Shown: positions 42,682 through 52,552, numbered from the stretch's first letter. The stretch: 64,000 nucleotides of DNA from Parvibaculum sp041688015 (GCA_041688015.1 JBDNIY010000017.1:1-64000); one strand, 5' to 3'. Notes: a model not told the origin generated them from the sequence alone. Numbers and translations: made by a program.

Positions 42682-44672
42682 GCACCAGCCTCGGCTGGCA
42701 GCGTGACGATGAAGCGCGCGCCAAGCGAGGGCGCTTCAACATCGGCATTGGCATCGGCATCGGTATCACTGGCGGGGCGGATACGGTTTTCGGCGCGGAT
42801 GGTGCCGCCATGGGCTTCAACGATCTGTTTTGAGATCGCTAGGCCAAGGCCAGAATGCTCGCCGAAGCTGTCGGGCCGATCGGTATGGAAACGATCAAAG
42901 ATGCGCTCGACATTGTCGGCTGAAATGCCCGGCCCTTCGTCTTCGACGGTGACGATGATCTGATCGGCCAAGCGCCCGGCATAGACATTGACGGCGCCAT
43001 CGGACGGGCTGAACGAAATGGCATTGTCGATCAGATTGCGCACGACCTGACCGAGCCGCATGTCAAAGCCCTTAACGACAAGTTCGTCGCGCCCGTTGGG
43101 GCCGTCGGCCATGTGCAGCTTGACGCTTACACCACGCGCGGCACCAGATTCGGTGAAGAAATCGCAGACGGTTTCGAGCAGCGTCGTCACATTGACCAGT
43201 TCCATTTCCTCACGCGACAGTTCAGCGTCGAGGCGCGAGGCATTGGAGATGTCGCTGATGAGGCGATCGATGCGTTTGACGTCATCTTGAATGATTGCCA
43301 TCAGGCGCTGGCGCGCGGCATCGGTCTTGGCGAGCGAAAAGGTTTCGATGGCGCTGCGGAGCGAGGTCAGCGGATTTTTCAATTCATGCGAAACGTCGGC
43401 GGCAAAACTTTCAATGGCGTCGAGACGCAGATAAAGCGCGTTGGTCATGTCGCGTAATGCGCCTGACAATTCACCGATCTCGTCGCGCCGTGCCGTGAAA
43501 TCGGGGATCTGGGCACGGCGCGTCTTGCCACGGCGCACGATCTCGGCGCTTTCAGCCAAACGGCGCACCGGCTCGGCGATGGTCCCTGCGAGCACGACGG
43601 ACAACAAAATGGTGACGCCCAAGGCCACAAGGAAGACCTGCACGATAGCGCGGCGCTCGGCGCGCACAATGGCGTCAATGTCACCGCCTTGTGTGGACAG
43701 CATCAAGACGCCCAGCACAGCGCGATAGCGCTGGATCGGCACGCCAACCGACACGATCAACTCATTGCGGTCATTGACGCGTTCCATGGTGGAGGGCAAG
43801 CCAGTGAGCGCGGCGGCCACTTCGCTATAGATGACGCCGTTCTGACTGCCCGCCTCGCGGTAGCGCTCCATGGTGCGACCGGGCAGGAATTGAAGCAGCC
43901 TGTCCATCCCGCGTAGAAAAAACCCGCGTGTTTCAACACCGGCAGGCGGCGGCAACTCAAAAGCGACGATCTGGCTTGACGCCATCAACTGACGGCTGTC
44001 GAGGATCAGCCAACCATCCTTGTCATAGAGGCGCGCGCGGGTCTGGGTGGGCAGCACCAGACGCCGCAAGATGGGGGCCGCGTCTTCGGGAATGATGGGC
44101 GTACTGCGGGCACTGTCGAGGTCATCCTCCATGTCGCCTTTGACAGACGAGGCGCTACCGATGAACGGCGCATGGGGGCGGATATCAAGCGGGGCACCGC
44201 GCTTACGGGCCAGAGGGTCGATCAGTTGAGCTTCTTGAACGGAGGTTGCGTTTTCGGCAATGGCACCGGCGATGATTTCGGCTTGCGTCAGCAGGCTTTG
44301 GCGGCGCGCATCGATCAGGCCTTCGCGGAATTGATTGAGATAGAGAACGCCGGCGGCCATAACAAAAAGCGCCACGACATTGAAGACAACAATGCGGCGC
44401 GTCAGGGTGGAAAAGCGGCCACGCAACAAGAAACTGCGAAAATTGGCGAAGGCGCGGACCAGCAACGCTTCAAGCCTGTCGAACGCCCGGTGTATGCGGT
44501 CGGCCTGAGGCTCGGGCAGATGGGTACCGAGTTGCTCAAGACCGGCGCGCGTTGAAGAGGCAAAGCCCGCGACACGACGGCGCGCATAGGCGTCGTCGGA
44601 TTCAGCTGCCGGTTGGCCCGCGCTATCTGGCGCGCCACCTTGCGGTGCTGGTCGCTTAGAGGCTCGCCCCAT
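42678..44672 (-). CDS. chvG: Sensor histidine kinase ChvG (ExoS-type)
   Basis: Membrane sensor of the ChvG/ChvI system, which in Agrobacterium and Sinorhizobium responds to acid and envelope stress and controls exopolysaccharide and other surface functions. The 664-residue protein has a first membrane helix (VVFNVVALFVMAAGVLYLNQF), a large periplasmic domain, and a second helix (VFLVALGVTILLSVVLAGTI). A HAMP region follows, then the H-box FAADVSHELKNPLTSL and the ATPase domain with NLIDNAISF, DEGPGISADNVERIFDRF and HSGLGLAISKQIVEAHGG. chvI ends five bases upstream and hprK overlaps downstream. Confidence 0.95.
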   Translation of the reverse strand: MGRASKRPAPQGGAPDSAGQPAAESDDAYARRRVAGFASSTRAGLEQLGTHLPEPQADRIHRAFDRLEALLVRAFANFRSFLLRGRFSTLTRRIVVFNVVALFVMAAGVLYLNQFREGLIDARRQSLLTQAEIIAGAIAENATSVQEAQLIDPLARKRGAPLDIRPHAPFIGSASSVKGDMEDDLDSARSTPIIPEDAAPILRRLVLPTQTRARLYDKDGWLILDSRQLMASSQIVAFELPPPAGVETRGFFLRGMDRLLQFLPGRTMERYREAGSQNGVIYSEVAAALTGLPSTMERVNDRNELIVSVGVPIQRYRAVLGVLMLSTQGGDIDAIVRAERRAIVQVFLVALGVTILLSVVLAGTIAEPVRRLAESAEIVRRGKTRRAQIPDFTARRDEIGELSGALRDMTNALYLRLDAIESFAADVSHELKNPLTSLRSAIETFSLAKTDAARQRLMAIIQDDVKRIDRLISDISNASRLDAELSREEMELVNVTTLLETVCDFFTESGAARGVSVKLHMADGPNGRDELVVKGFDMRLGQVVRNLIDNAISFSPSDGAVNVYAGRLADQIIVTVEDEGPGISADNVERIFDRFHTDRPDSFGEHSGLGLAISKQIVEAHGGTIRAENRIRPASDTDADANADVEAPSLGARFIVTLPAEAGA

Positions 44673-44677
44673 TCTCC

Positions 44678-45427
44678 TCAGCCTTCGCGGTAGCGATAGC
44701 CGACGCCATAGAGTGTTTCGATGGCATCGAAATCGTCATCGATTTCTTTGAACTTTTTGCGCAGGCGCTTGATGTGGCTGTCGATGGTGCGGTCATCGAC
44801 ATAGACCTGATCGTCATAGGCCGCGTCCATCAGGCTATCGCGGCTTTTGACATAGCCGGGGCGCTGGGCCAGCGCCTGAAGGATGAGAAATTCCGTGACG
44901 GTGAGCACAACAGCCTTGGCATCCCAAGTGCAAGAATGGCGTTCGGGATCGAGCACAAGCAAGCCGCGCTCTAGCACCAGTTTTTCGGCGGCCTCGGCGG
45001 CAGCCCCTTCGAGCTTGGGCGCGGCGCGGCGCAGCACAGCCTTGACGCGCTCGACCAACAGGCGCTGGGAGAAAGGTTTGGTGATGTAATCATCAGCCCC
45101 CATCTTGAGGCCGAATAATTCGTCGATCTCATCATCCTTGGAGGTAAGGAAGATGACGGGAATGTCCGATTTTTGACGCAAACGACGCAGCAATTCGAGC
45201 CCGTCCATGCGCGGCATCTTGATGTCGAAAACCGCCACATCGGGCGGTGTGGCGGCAAGGCCTGCCAAGGCGGCGGCGCCATCTGTGTAGGTTTGAACGT
45301 GGTAGCCTTCGGCTTCAAGCGCCATGCTCACCGATGTCAGAATATTACGATCATCATCGACCAGTGCGATGGTTGGCATATGCCCCGAACCCTTCTTTGC
45401 AATGTCATCTTTAGCGATGTCGTCCAT
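44678..45427 (-). CDS. chvI: Response regulator ChvI (OmpR/PhoB type)
   Basis: DNA-binding partner of ChvG, about 249 residues. The receiver domain has IALVDDDRN, the phospho-acceptor Asp in VAVFDIKMPRMDG, and the switch residues in FLTSKDDE and ITKPFSQRLL. The winged-helix domain has LTVTEFLILQALAQRPGYVKSRDSLMD and the C-terminal VDDRTIDSHIKRLRKKF. I choose the ATG at 45427 because GGAGGGA lies about nine bases upstream. The usual family start would be nearer 45379. Confidence 0.95.
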   Translation of the reverse strand: MDDIAKDDIAKKGSGHMPTIALVDDDRNILTSVSMALEAEGYHVQTYTDGAAALAGLAATPPDVAVFDIKMPRMDGLELLRRLRQKSDIPVIFLTSKDDEIDELFGLKMGADDYITKPFSQRLLVERVKAVLRRAAPKLEGAAAEAAEKLVLERGLLVLDPERHSCTWDAKAVVLTVTEFLILQALAQRPGYVKSRDSLMDAAYDDQVYVDDRTIDSHIKRLRKKFKEIDDDFDAIETLYGVGYRYREG

Positions 45428-45636
45428 GAGCCGTCCCTCCAGCATTTTGCCACTCCTCATTGGTTTCAGAGCGGTCAGGCTTAGGGGCGCTTTTGGCCCA
45501 AATTGTGGCGACAGTATAAGCACTTGGATGACCCTACGCCATGCCCTGCCCACCCGCTGAGCCCAATGATTTTCCCAAATCTACTTTACAGATAATCAAG
45601 AGCCCGCGATGGTCGGGCAGATATTAAGGCCTGAGG

Positions 45637-47181
45637 ATGACGGGCAGAGGCAAAATGGGGACGGGGAAGATGAAACGGACGATATGGCGGATTGTGGCTG
45701 GGCTTAGCGCTCTCGTGGCGGTTCTAGCGGTGATTGTGGTTGGGCGCACCCTACTGATGGCCCCCGCGCCGGGTGCCGGGGCGGGCGAGCCGCCTCAGCC
45801 GATCTCCGAGGCGGCGGTCGCAGAGGCCGCCCAGCATCTGAGCCAAGCGATCCAGATGCAGACCATCTCATGGCAGCGTGGTGCCAGCGGCCCCAAGGCG
45901 GACGCCTCGGCGCGCGCGCTCGTAGCCTTTCGTGATTTCATCAGCGCGACCTATCCCGCTTTTTCGCACGCTGCCTTGCGCGAAATTGTCAGCGATTACA
46001 GCTTACTTTTCACATGGAAGGGCTCAGACGCCAGCCTTAAGCCGATCCTGCTGATGTCGCATATGGATGTGGTGCCGGTGGTGCCAGGCACAGAAGGTGA
46101 CTGGACGCATCCGCCGTTTGCGGGCGTGATTGCCGACGGCACGGTTTGGGGGCGCGGCGCGATTGACTGCAAGGGCTCGCTCATCGCCATGCTGGAAGCG
46201 GCCAACGCGCTGGCAGCGAGCGGCTTTCAGCCCCAACGCACGATCATGTTTGCGTTTGGCCATGACGAAGAAATTAGCGGCCTCAACGGCAACCGGAAAA
46301 TCGCAGCCCTGCTGAAAGAGCGCGGCGTGGAACTGGCTTTCGTGTCTGACGAGGGCGGCTTGGTGACAGAAGGCGCTGTGGGCGGCATCGACGTGCCGGT
46401 AGCGCTGATCGGCATTGCTGAAAAAGGCTATCTGACGCTGCGACTGACGGCTCATGCTAAAGGCGGGCATTCGTCAATGCCACCTGCAGAGGACAAAACC
46501 GCGGTTGGCCGCCTGATTGCTGCCATCACGCGGGTAGCAAACGCCCCTTTCACAAGCGGTATCGACAAGCCGACACAAGCCATGCTCGACGCGCTGGCCC
46601 CTGCCATGCCGTTTTCGCGGCGGATGATCTTTGCCAATATGTGGCTGTTCAAGCCGCTGGTCATCAACGTGCTCAACAGCAACCCACAGACAGCGGCGCA
46701 ACTTCACACAACCATTGCCCCCACGATGCTGGAGGCCGGGGTGAAGGAAAACGTGCTGCCGCCGGAAGCCAGCGGCATCGTGAATTTTCGCCTGCATCAG
46801 CGCGATACGATCGAAAGCGCCATCGCGCATGTGAGCGCGGCGGTGGATGATGATCAGGTCGATATCGAGCCGCTGGAAGGCGCGCGCAATGCCTCCGCCG
46901 TCTCAAATCTCGACGGCGCTGCCTTTGGGCTACTGAGAAAGACGATCCGGGCGCGCTATCCCGACGCGCTGATCACACCCAATCTGACGGTGGCAGGCAC
47001 AGATTCGCGCTATTACCTGCCGCTGACGGAAAATGTCTTTCGCTTCGTTCCGATCCGGGTTACCGCCAGCGAATTGGCCGGATTTCACGCCACCAATGAG
47101 CGGGTACGCGTGAGCGCCCTTGCGGAAGCTGTCGGGTTTTACAAGTTACTAATGGAAAATAGCGGGGGTGACGACTTTTGA
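45637..47181 (+). CDS. M20-family zinc peptidase (carboxypeptidase S-like), membrane-anchored
   Basis: Predicted dizinc exo- or dipeptidase of about 514 residues. An N-terminal hydrophobic anchor (WRIVAGLSALVAVLAVIVVG) is followed by a Pro/Ala linker. The catalytic domain has LLMSHMDVVPV (His and Asp metal ligands), WGRGAIDCKGSL, FGHDEEISGLNG (catalytic and bridging Glu) and a dimerisation domain with AKGGHSSMPP. GTDSRYYLPL lies near the end. Start choice is open: ATGs at 45637, 45655 (AGAGG five bases upstream) and 45670 are in frame. It is divergent from chvI and upstream of pckA. Confidence 0.9.
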   Translation: MTGRGKMGTGKMKRTIWRIVAGLSALVAVLAVIVVGRTLLMAPAPGAGAGEPPQPISEAAVAEAAQHLSQAIQMQTISWQRGASGPKADASARALVAFRDFISATYPAFSHAALREIVSDYSLLFTWKGSDASLKPILLMSHMDVVPVVPGTEGDWTHPPFAGVIADGTVWGRGAIDCKGSLIAMLEAANALAASGFQPQRTIMFAFGHDEEISGLNGNRKIAALLKERGVELAFVSDEGGLVTEGAVGGIDVPVALIGIAEKGYLTLRLTAHAKGGHSSMPPAEDKTAVGRLIAAITRVANAPFTSGIDKPTQAMLDALAPAMPFSRRMIFANMWLFKPLVINVLNSNPQTAAQLHTTIAPTMLEAGVKENVLPPEASGIVNFRLHQRDTIESAIAHVSAAVDDDQVDIEPLEGARNASAVSNLDGAAFGLLRKTIRARYPDALITPNLTVAGTDSRYYLPLTENVFRFVPIRVTASELAGFHATNERVRVSALAEAVGFYKLLMENSGGDDF

Positions 47182-47555
47182 GGCAAAATCAGGCGGGTCA
47201 CCACTTCCACCATAATGGGTGCGACCAAGCGCCCTTCCCTTAACCCAGATGTCATCATGTCGTTGCGCTCATAGGGGCACGCAACTAATGTGCCGCCCAT
47301 CAACAACGCCCCTCCCGAGCAGCCGGGGCTTGAGATAAGATCGGTCGGGTCGATGCCCCCTTCAAAGACAGGGCGCGTGAGCTGACCGGAAGGACAGAAC
47401 ATTCAGGCATAGACGCTCGGACCATTGGAGGAGCGAGCCACGGACGGCGATTTGAAGAGCGCCGCATGTGGCGGAATATTTTCCGAAATAGAAGCTGTAG
47501 TCGGCGGGGGCCGGAACAGATCGTATTTTAAAATACCAGATCAAGGAGAGACGGC
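47182..47555. promoter_or_regulatory. Spacer between the M20 peptidase gene and pckA
   Basis: About 370 bases. A perfect 14-base palindrome, GTATTTTAAAATAC, lies at 47523-47536, 20 bases before the pckA start and just before its AAGGAG ribosome site, so it could be an operator or a messenger hairpin. On the minus strand an open frame from 47402 carries SSPGCSGGALLMGGTL, reminiscent of a serine-protease active-site block. It begins right after a stop and has no intact upstream domain, so I read it as a possible gene remnant only. Confidence 0.45.
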
Positions 47556-49169
47556 GTGAAACAGAGTGGGCCAACAATCAGCAAACATGGCTTGGAAGCC
47601 AGCGGCTTGAAAAATCTTGCAGCCGCTTATTGGAACCTGCGTCCCGCTGAGCTTTATGAAGAGGCGATCCGCCGTGGCGAAGGCCATGTGGCCGCCAATG
47701 GGCCCTTCGTCGTCAAAACGGGCGTGCATACGGGCCGCTCGGCCAAAGACAAGTTCATCGTCCGCGACGCCAGCACCGAAAGCACCGTCTGGTGGGACAG
47801 CAACAAGTCGATGACACCGCAAGCCTTCGACATGCTGCATGCCGATATGCTCAAACACGCAGAAGGCCGCGAGCTGTTCATTCAGGACCTGTTTGGCGGC
47901 GCCGACGAAACCCACCGCCTAGCGACCCGTATTTATACCGAATATGCATGGCACTCTCTCTTCATCCAGAACCTGCTGATCGAACCCAAGACAAGCGAAC
48001 TTGCAGACTTCGATCCGAAATTCACCGTCATCGACCTGCCGAGCTTTGTCGCCGACCCCGCCAAATATGGCGTGCGCACCTCAACCATCGTCGCCTGCAA
48101 CTTTGCCAAGCGCATCGTCTTGATCGCCAATACGTCGTATGCTGGTGAAATCAAAAAATCCGTCTTCTCGATGCTGAACTATGACCTGCCCGCCAAGCAC
48201 GTCATGCCGATGCATTGCTCGGCCAATGTCGGGCCTGATGGCGACACGGCGATCTTCTTTGGGCTTTCGGGCACGGGCAAGACAACACTGTCGGCAGTCT
48301 CTGACCGCACGCTGATCGGCGATGATGAACATGGCTGGTCCGAAAACGGCGTCTTCAACTTTGAAGGCGGTTGCTACGCCAAGATGATCAAGCTGTCGGC
48401 AGAAGCCGAGCCTGAAATCTATGCTGTCACCAAGCGGTTTGGCACGGTGCTGGAGAACGTGGTGATGGACCCGGTGACGCGCGAGCTTGATCTCGACAGC
48501 GCAGCCCTGGCTGAAAACAGCCGTGGCGCCTATCCGTTGGCGTTCATCCCCAACGCCAGCGACACGGGCCGCGCGCCGCAGCCTAAGAATGTCATCATGC
48601 TGACGGCTGATGCCTTTGGCGTATTGCCGCCGGTTGCCAAGATGACGCCGAGCCAGGCGATGTATCACTTCCTGTCGGGCTATACGGCCAAAGTCGCGGG
48701 CACCGAAAAAGGCGTGACGGAGCCTGAAGCGACGTTCTCGACTTGTTTTGGTGGCCCCTTCATGTCGCGCCACCCCACCGAATATGGCAATCTTCTGCGC
48801 GATCTCATCGCCGAAAACAAAGTCGATTGCTGGCTTGTCAACACAGGTTGGACAGGCGGGGCCTATGGCACGGGCAAGCGCATGCCGATCAAAGTGACGC
48901 GCGCACTGCTCGCCGCCGCTCTTGATGGTTCGCTTGCCACGGTTGAATTCCGCACGGACCCAAATTTCGGGTTCCAAGTGCCGGTCAGCGTGCCGGGCGT
49001 GGACACGACGATCCTGCACCCGCGCGACACATGGGCCGACAAAGCAGCCTATGACGCACAGGCGCAGAAGCTGGTGGGCATGTTCATCAACAACTTTGAA
49101 AAATTTGTCGACAAAGTGGACCCCGACGTGCGCGATGCCGCGCCTGCTGTCAAACGCGCTGCTAAGTAA
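47556..49169 (+). CDS. pckA: Phosphoenolpyruvate carboxykinase (ATP)
   Basis: Makes phosphoenolpyruvate from oxaloacetate and ATP, the entry to gluconeogenesis during growth on organic acids. The 537-residue protein has VKTGVHTGRSAKDKF, the kinase-1a loop FGLSGTGKTTLS, the metal-binding LIGDDEHGWSENGVFNFEGGCYAK, and VNTGWTGGAYGTGKRM. The start is a GTG preceded by AAGGAGAG. A palindrome just upstream may control it. The neighbourhood with ChvGI, HprK and the PTS matches rhizobia, where ChvI-linked control of pckA is known to be a theme. Confidence 0.97.
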   Translation: MKQSGPTISKHGLEASGLKNLAAAYWNLRPAELYEEAIRRGEGHVAANGPFVVKTGVHTGRSAKDKFIVRDASTESTVWWDSNKSMTPQAFDMLHADMLKHAEGRELFIQDLFGGADETHRLATRIYTEYAWHSLFIQNLLIEPKTSELADFDPKFTVIDLPSFVADPAKYGVRTSTIVACNFAKRIVLIANTSYAGEIKKSVFSMLNYDLPAKHVMPMHCSANVGPDGDTAIFFGLSGTGKTTLSAVSDRTLIGDDEHGWSENGVFNFEGGCYAKMIKLSAEAEPEIYAVTKRFGTVLENVVMDPVTRELDLDSAALAENSRGAYPLAFIPNASDTGRAPQPKNVIMLTADAFGVLPPVAKMTPSQAMYHFLSGYTAKVAGTEKGVTEPEATFSTCFGGPFMSRHPTEYGNLLRDLIAENKVDCWLVNTGWTGGAYGTGKRMPIKVTRALLAAALDGSLATVEFRTDPNFGFQVPVSVPGVDTTILHPRDTWADKAAYDAQAQKLVGMFINNFEKFVDKVDPDVRDAAPAVKRAAK

Positions 49170-49191
49170 ATTTCAGCTCATATGAATTGAG

Positions 49192-49221
49192 AAGGGCCGG
49201 TCATGCGTGATCGGCCTTTTT
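49192..49221 (+). terminator. Rho-independent terminator after pckA
   Basis: GGCCGGTCA and TGATCGGCC pair (one wobble) around a TGCG loop and are followed by TTTTT, about 25 bases past the pckA stop. Confidence 0.88.
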
Positions 49222-49272
49222 CATGCCGATGACGCGCCAGAGCGCCGCTTGGCGCTTGAAGCTCAGATACGC

Positions 49273-49300
49273 ACGAACCCGGAAGGTGGCTTCCGGGTTC
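49273..49300. terminator. Perfect hairpin between pckA and the small 55-residue gene
   Basis: GAACCCGGAAG and CTTCCGGGTTC form a perfect 11-base stem around GTGG. It lies between convergent genes. There is no T-run on either strand, so it may be a transcript-end hairpin without being a classical terminator. Confidence 0.4.
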
Positions 49301-49310
49301 ACATCACAGA

Positions 49311-49478
49311 TCAGGACGGCAGCTGATCAGTGCGGCCTGTGTGGGTCGGCGTCCAGCTTGGCGGGTCGCTGGCAGGGAAGCTCTCATCGCCTGCTATATC
49401 GACCGCACGCTGATCTTTGTCGTGTTTTTCTTTTCTATCTCGCTCGGCCATTTCTTTTTTTAGATCAGGATTTGACAT
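49311..49478 (-). CDS. Small conserved protein with ESFPASDPPSW motif
   Basis: A 55-residue, highly charged protein. The N-terminal part is Lys/Glu/Asp-rich (KKEMAERDRKEKHDKDQR) and the C-terminus has DESFPASDPPSWTPTHTG, a motif found in many small alphaproteobacterial proteins of unknown function. AAGGAG lies seven bases before the ATG at 49478, a strong start. No partner is apparent. Confidence 0.8.
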   Translation of the reverse strand: MSNPDLKKEMAERDRKEKHDKDQRAVDIAGDESFPASDPPSWTPTHTGRTDQLPS

Positions 49479-49651
49479 CACAAACTCCTTTCGCGTGAAA
49501 GATGGTTCACCCGTGGGTTCAGAATAGAAGCGCGCTTGGGGAATAGGCGCGTATGCAAATAAACATATAAGCACTTCGAGGCTATTTGATGGCCATCATA
49601 CTAAGATGCCGCATCAACACCTCAAACATTCGGCCGTCAACGGTCATTTTT

Positions 49652-52552
49652 TCAATGCGCCTCATCCCAATTGTTGGCGGCACGGGCATCGACTTCGAGC
49701 GGTACGGTCAATTCTAGCGCGGGCGCACAGGCATTGACCATGATGTCGGTGACGATTTTTACTGTCTTATCGACTTCTTTTTCTGGCACCTCAAAGATCA
49801 ATTCGTCATGCACCTGCAACAACATGCGGGCGTTGAGTTTGGCGTTTATCAGCGCGTCGGGCATGCGGATCATGGCGCGGCGGATGATGTCGGCGGCAGA
49901 CCCCTGAATGGGCGCATTGATGGCGGCGCGTTCCATGAAGCTGCGTTCGGCACCGTTTTTGGAATTGATGGCGGGCACATGCACACGACGGCCGAAGATG
50001 GTTTCAACATAACCGTTCTCATGAGCCGATTTTTTAGTCTCGTCCATATAGGCGCGGATGCCGGGGAAGCGCGCGAAATAGCGCTCGATATAATCGGCGG
50101 CTTCACCGCGCGAAATGCCAAGTTGATTGGCGAGACCAAAGGCCGAAATGCCATAGATGATACCAAAGTTGATGGCTTTGGCGCGGCGGCGCACAGACGG
50201 ATCCATGTCTTTCAGCGGCACGTTGAACATTTCAGACGCCGTCATCGCGTGAATATCGAGCCCATCGGCAAAAGCCTGACGCAGCGAACCGATATCGGCG
50301 ATATGGGCGAGCAAGCGTAATTCGATTTGGCTATAGTCCGCCGACAGAAGTTTGTTGCCCTTGTCGGCAATAAAGGCTGTGCGGATCTTGCGGCCATCCT
50401 CGGTGCGGACAGGAATGTTTTGTAAGTTCGGGTCCGACGATGAAAGCCGTCCCGTGGTCGTCGAGGCCAATGAATAAGACGTGTGAACGCGGCCTGTATC
50501 GGGGTGGATGAAATTGGGAAGCGCGTCGGTATAGGTGCTCTTAAGTTTGGCGAGACCGCGCCAATCGAGCACGCGCTGAGGGAGCTCGATCCCTTGGACG
50601 GCGAGCGCTTCTAGCGCGCCGCTGTCGGTAGACCAAGCGCCCGTTTTGGTTTTGCGGCCGCCTTCGAGGCTCATTTTGTCGAACAGGATTTCGCCAAGTT
50701 GCTTGGGCGAGGCAATGTTGAATTTCTCGCCCGCCAGTTCGTAAACTTCGTCTTCATATTGCGCCATCTTCTGGGCAAAGTCGGCAGACAGCCGCGCCAG
50801 CACATTGCGATCCACCTTGACGCCCGCACGTTCCATGTCGCGCAGCACGGGCACCAGTGGGCGTTCCAGTGTTTCGTAAACGGTGGTTTTGCGTTCTGCG
50901 ACAAGGCGGGGTTTCAGCACATGCCAGAGACGCAGCGTGACATCGGCATCTTCAGCGGCATAGCCGACGGCTTTTTCGATCGGCACCTGATCGAAGGTGA
51001 TACGCGCCTTGCCGGTGCCAGTGATCGCCGAATATGAAATCGGCTTGTGACCGAGATGAAGCTCGGATAATTCGTCCATGCCGTGACCATGCAGGCCAGC
51101 GTCCAGCGCATAAGACATGAGCATGGTGTCGTCGAGGGTTGTGAGCGAAAGGCCGTGCTGCGCGAAGACCAGCAAATCATATTTGATGTTCTGGCCGACC
51201 TTGATGACGGAGGTATCATCAAACAGTGGCTTTAAGGCGGCCAGCGCATCGCGCAGCGGGATTTGTTCAGCCGCATTGGCATTGTCGAAATCAAGACCGC
51301 CACCGCCCACGCTATGTTGCAACGGCACATAGCAGGCTTCGCCTGGCGTAATGCACAGAGAAAAGCCAACGAGGCGGGCCTGCATGGGATCGAGACTATC
51401 GGTCTCGGTGTCAACGGCGACGATGCCCGCCTCGCGCGCGCGGGCGACCCAGTCGTTGAGGTCGGCGAGTTTCGTCACCGCGAAATGTTTAGCATCCACC
51501 ATCGGCGGATTAACGTCGGCGCGCGTCGCGCCGGGCGCGCCGCCGATGGCGCTGCTGCCCGATGTAGCGGTCGCAGCGGCGTTAGATGGGATCGCGTCGG
51601 CAGCGGCCATATGAATGGCGTCGGGTGCAACGGCGTCCCCATCAATGCCAGCCTTGGTCGCAACGCGCTTGGTGAGTGTGCTGAACTCCATCGCGCGCAA
51701 AAAAGCGATGAGGCGCTCGGGGTCGGGCGTGCCGATGCCGAACTCTTCGACGCCGACCTCGATGGGCACATTGTCATCCAAGGTGACGAGGCGTTTGGAA
51801 ATGCGGGCCTGATCGGCGAACTCAATCAAGTTTTCGCGGCGTTTGTTCTGTTTGATCTCGCCTGCGTGCGCCAACAGCGTTTCAAGGTCCCCATATTCCT
51901 CGATCAATAGCGCTGCCGTCTTGATGCCGATGCCGGGGACGCCGGGGACATTATCCACGCTGTCACCTGCCAGCGCCTGCACCTCGATAACCTTGGAGGG
52001 GGGCACACCGAATTTCTCGACGACCTCGGCATGTTTGATCGTCTTCATCTTCATCGTGTCGAGCATGTCCACTTCATCGGTGACAAGCTGCATCAAGTCT
52101 TTGTCCGACGAGACGATGGTGACACGCGCACCGGCCTCGCGCGCAAGGCGCGCATAGGTGGCAATGAGATCGTCGGCTTCAAAGCCCAGCATCTCAATGG
52201 AGGGCACAGTGAAAGCGCGCACGGCATCGCGCACCAGCGCAAACTGGGGGCGCAGGTCTTCGGGCGGCTCGGGCCGCTGGGCCTTATATTGGGGATAGAT
52301 GTCGTTGCGGAAGGTTTTGGACGAAGCATCAAAGATGACAGCAAGATGGGTCGGCTCGAACTCGTCCTTGGTGTCCTCGATGAGCTTGTAGAGCATGTTG
52401 CAAAAGCCCGAGACCGCGCCCACCGGCAGACCATCGGACTTGCGCGTCAAGGGCGGCAGCGCATGATAGGCGCGGAAAATATAGCCCGATCCATCGACGA
52501 GGAAGAGATGATCGCCCTTCTTGAGGGGGCGGTTCGTGGGGGCCTTATCCAT
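49652..52552 (-). CDS. polA: DNA polymerase I
   Basis: Repair and Okazaki-fragment processing polymerase of about 966 residues with all three domains. The 5'-nuclease has LFLVDGSGYIFRAYHALPP, GFEADDLIATYA and GVPGIGIKTAALL. The 3'-5' exonuclease is present in intact form with VDTETDSLDPMQ. The polymerase has LLSADYSQIELRLLAHI, RRAKAINFGIIYGIS and LLQVHDELIFEV. I start at the ATG at 52552, with GGAA upstream; a TTG at 52579 would add nine residues. A stretch of Ala- and Gly-rich sequence near residue 330 links the first two domains. Confidence 0.96.
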   Translation of the reverse strand: MDKAPTNRPLKKGDHLFLVDGSGYIFRAYHALPPLTRKSDGLPVGAVSGFCNMLYKLIEDTKDEFEPTHLAVIFDASSKTFRNDIYPQYKAQRPEPPEDLRPQFALVRDAVRAFTVPSIEMLGFEADDLIATYARLAREAGARVTIVSSDKDLMQLVTDEVDMLDTMKMKTIKHAEVVEKFGVPPSKVIEVQALAGDSVDNVPGVPGIGIKTAALLIEEYGDLETLLAHAGEIKQNKRRENLIEFADQARISKRLVTLDDNVPIEVGVEEFGIGTPDPERLIAFLRAMEFSTLTKRVATKAGIDGDAVAPDAIHMAAADAIPSNAAATATSGSSAIGGAPGATRADVNPPMVDAKHFAVTKLADLNDWVARAREAGIVAVDTETDSLDPMQARLVGFSLCITPGEACYVPLQHSVGGGGLDFDNANAAEQIPLRDALAALKPLFDDTSVIKVGQNIKYDLLVFAQHGLSLTTLDDTMLMSYALDAGLHGHGMDELSELHLGHKPISYSAITGTGKARITFDQVPIEKAVGYAAEDADVTLRLWHVLKPRLVAERKTTVYETLERPLVPVLRDMERAGVKVDRNVLARLSADFAQKMAQYEDEVYELAGEKFNIASPKQLGEILFDKMSLEGGRKTKTGAWSTDSGALEALAVQGIELPQRVLDWRGLAKLKSTYTDALPNFIHPDTGRVHTSYSLASTTTGRLSSSDPNLQNIPVRTEDGRKIRTAFIADKGNKLLSADYSQIELRLLAHIADIGSLRQAFADGLDIHAMTASEMFNVPLKDMDPSVRRRAKAINFGIIYGISAFGLANQLGISRGEAADYIERYFARFPGIRAYMDETKKSAHENGYVETIFGRRVHVPAINSKNGAERSFMERAAINAPIQGSAADIIRRAMIRMPDALINAKLNARMLLQVHDELIFEVPEKEVDKTVKIVTDIMVNACAPALELTVPLEVDARAANNWDEAH

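Noticed and set aside
49201..49325. Plus-strand frame ending RTNPEGGFRVHITDQDGS just after pckA
   Set aside because: It would start inside the pckA terminator and has no ribosome site; at most a relic of coding sequence.
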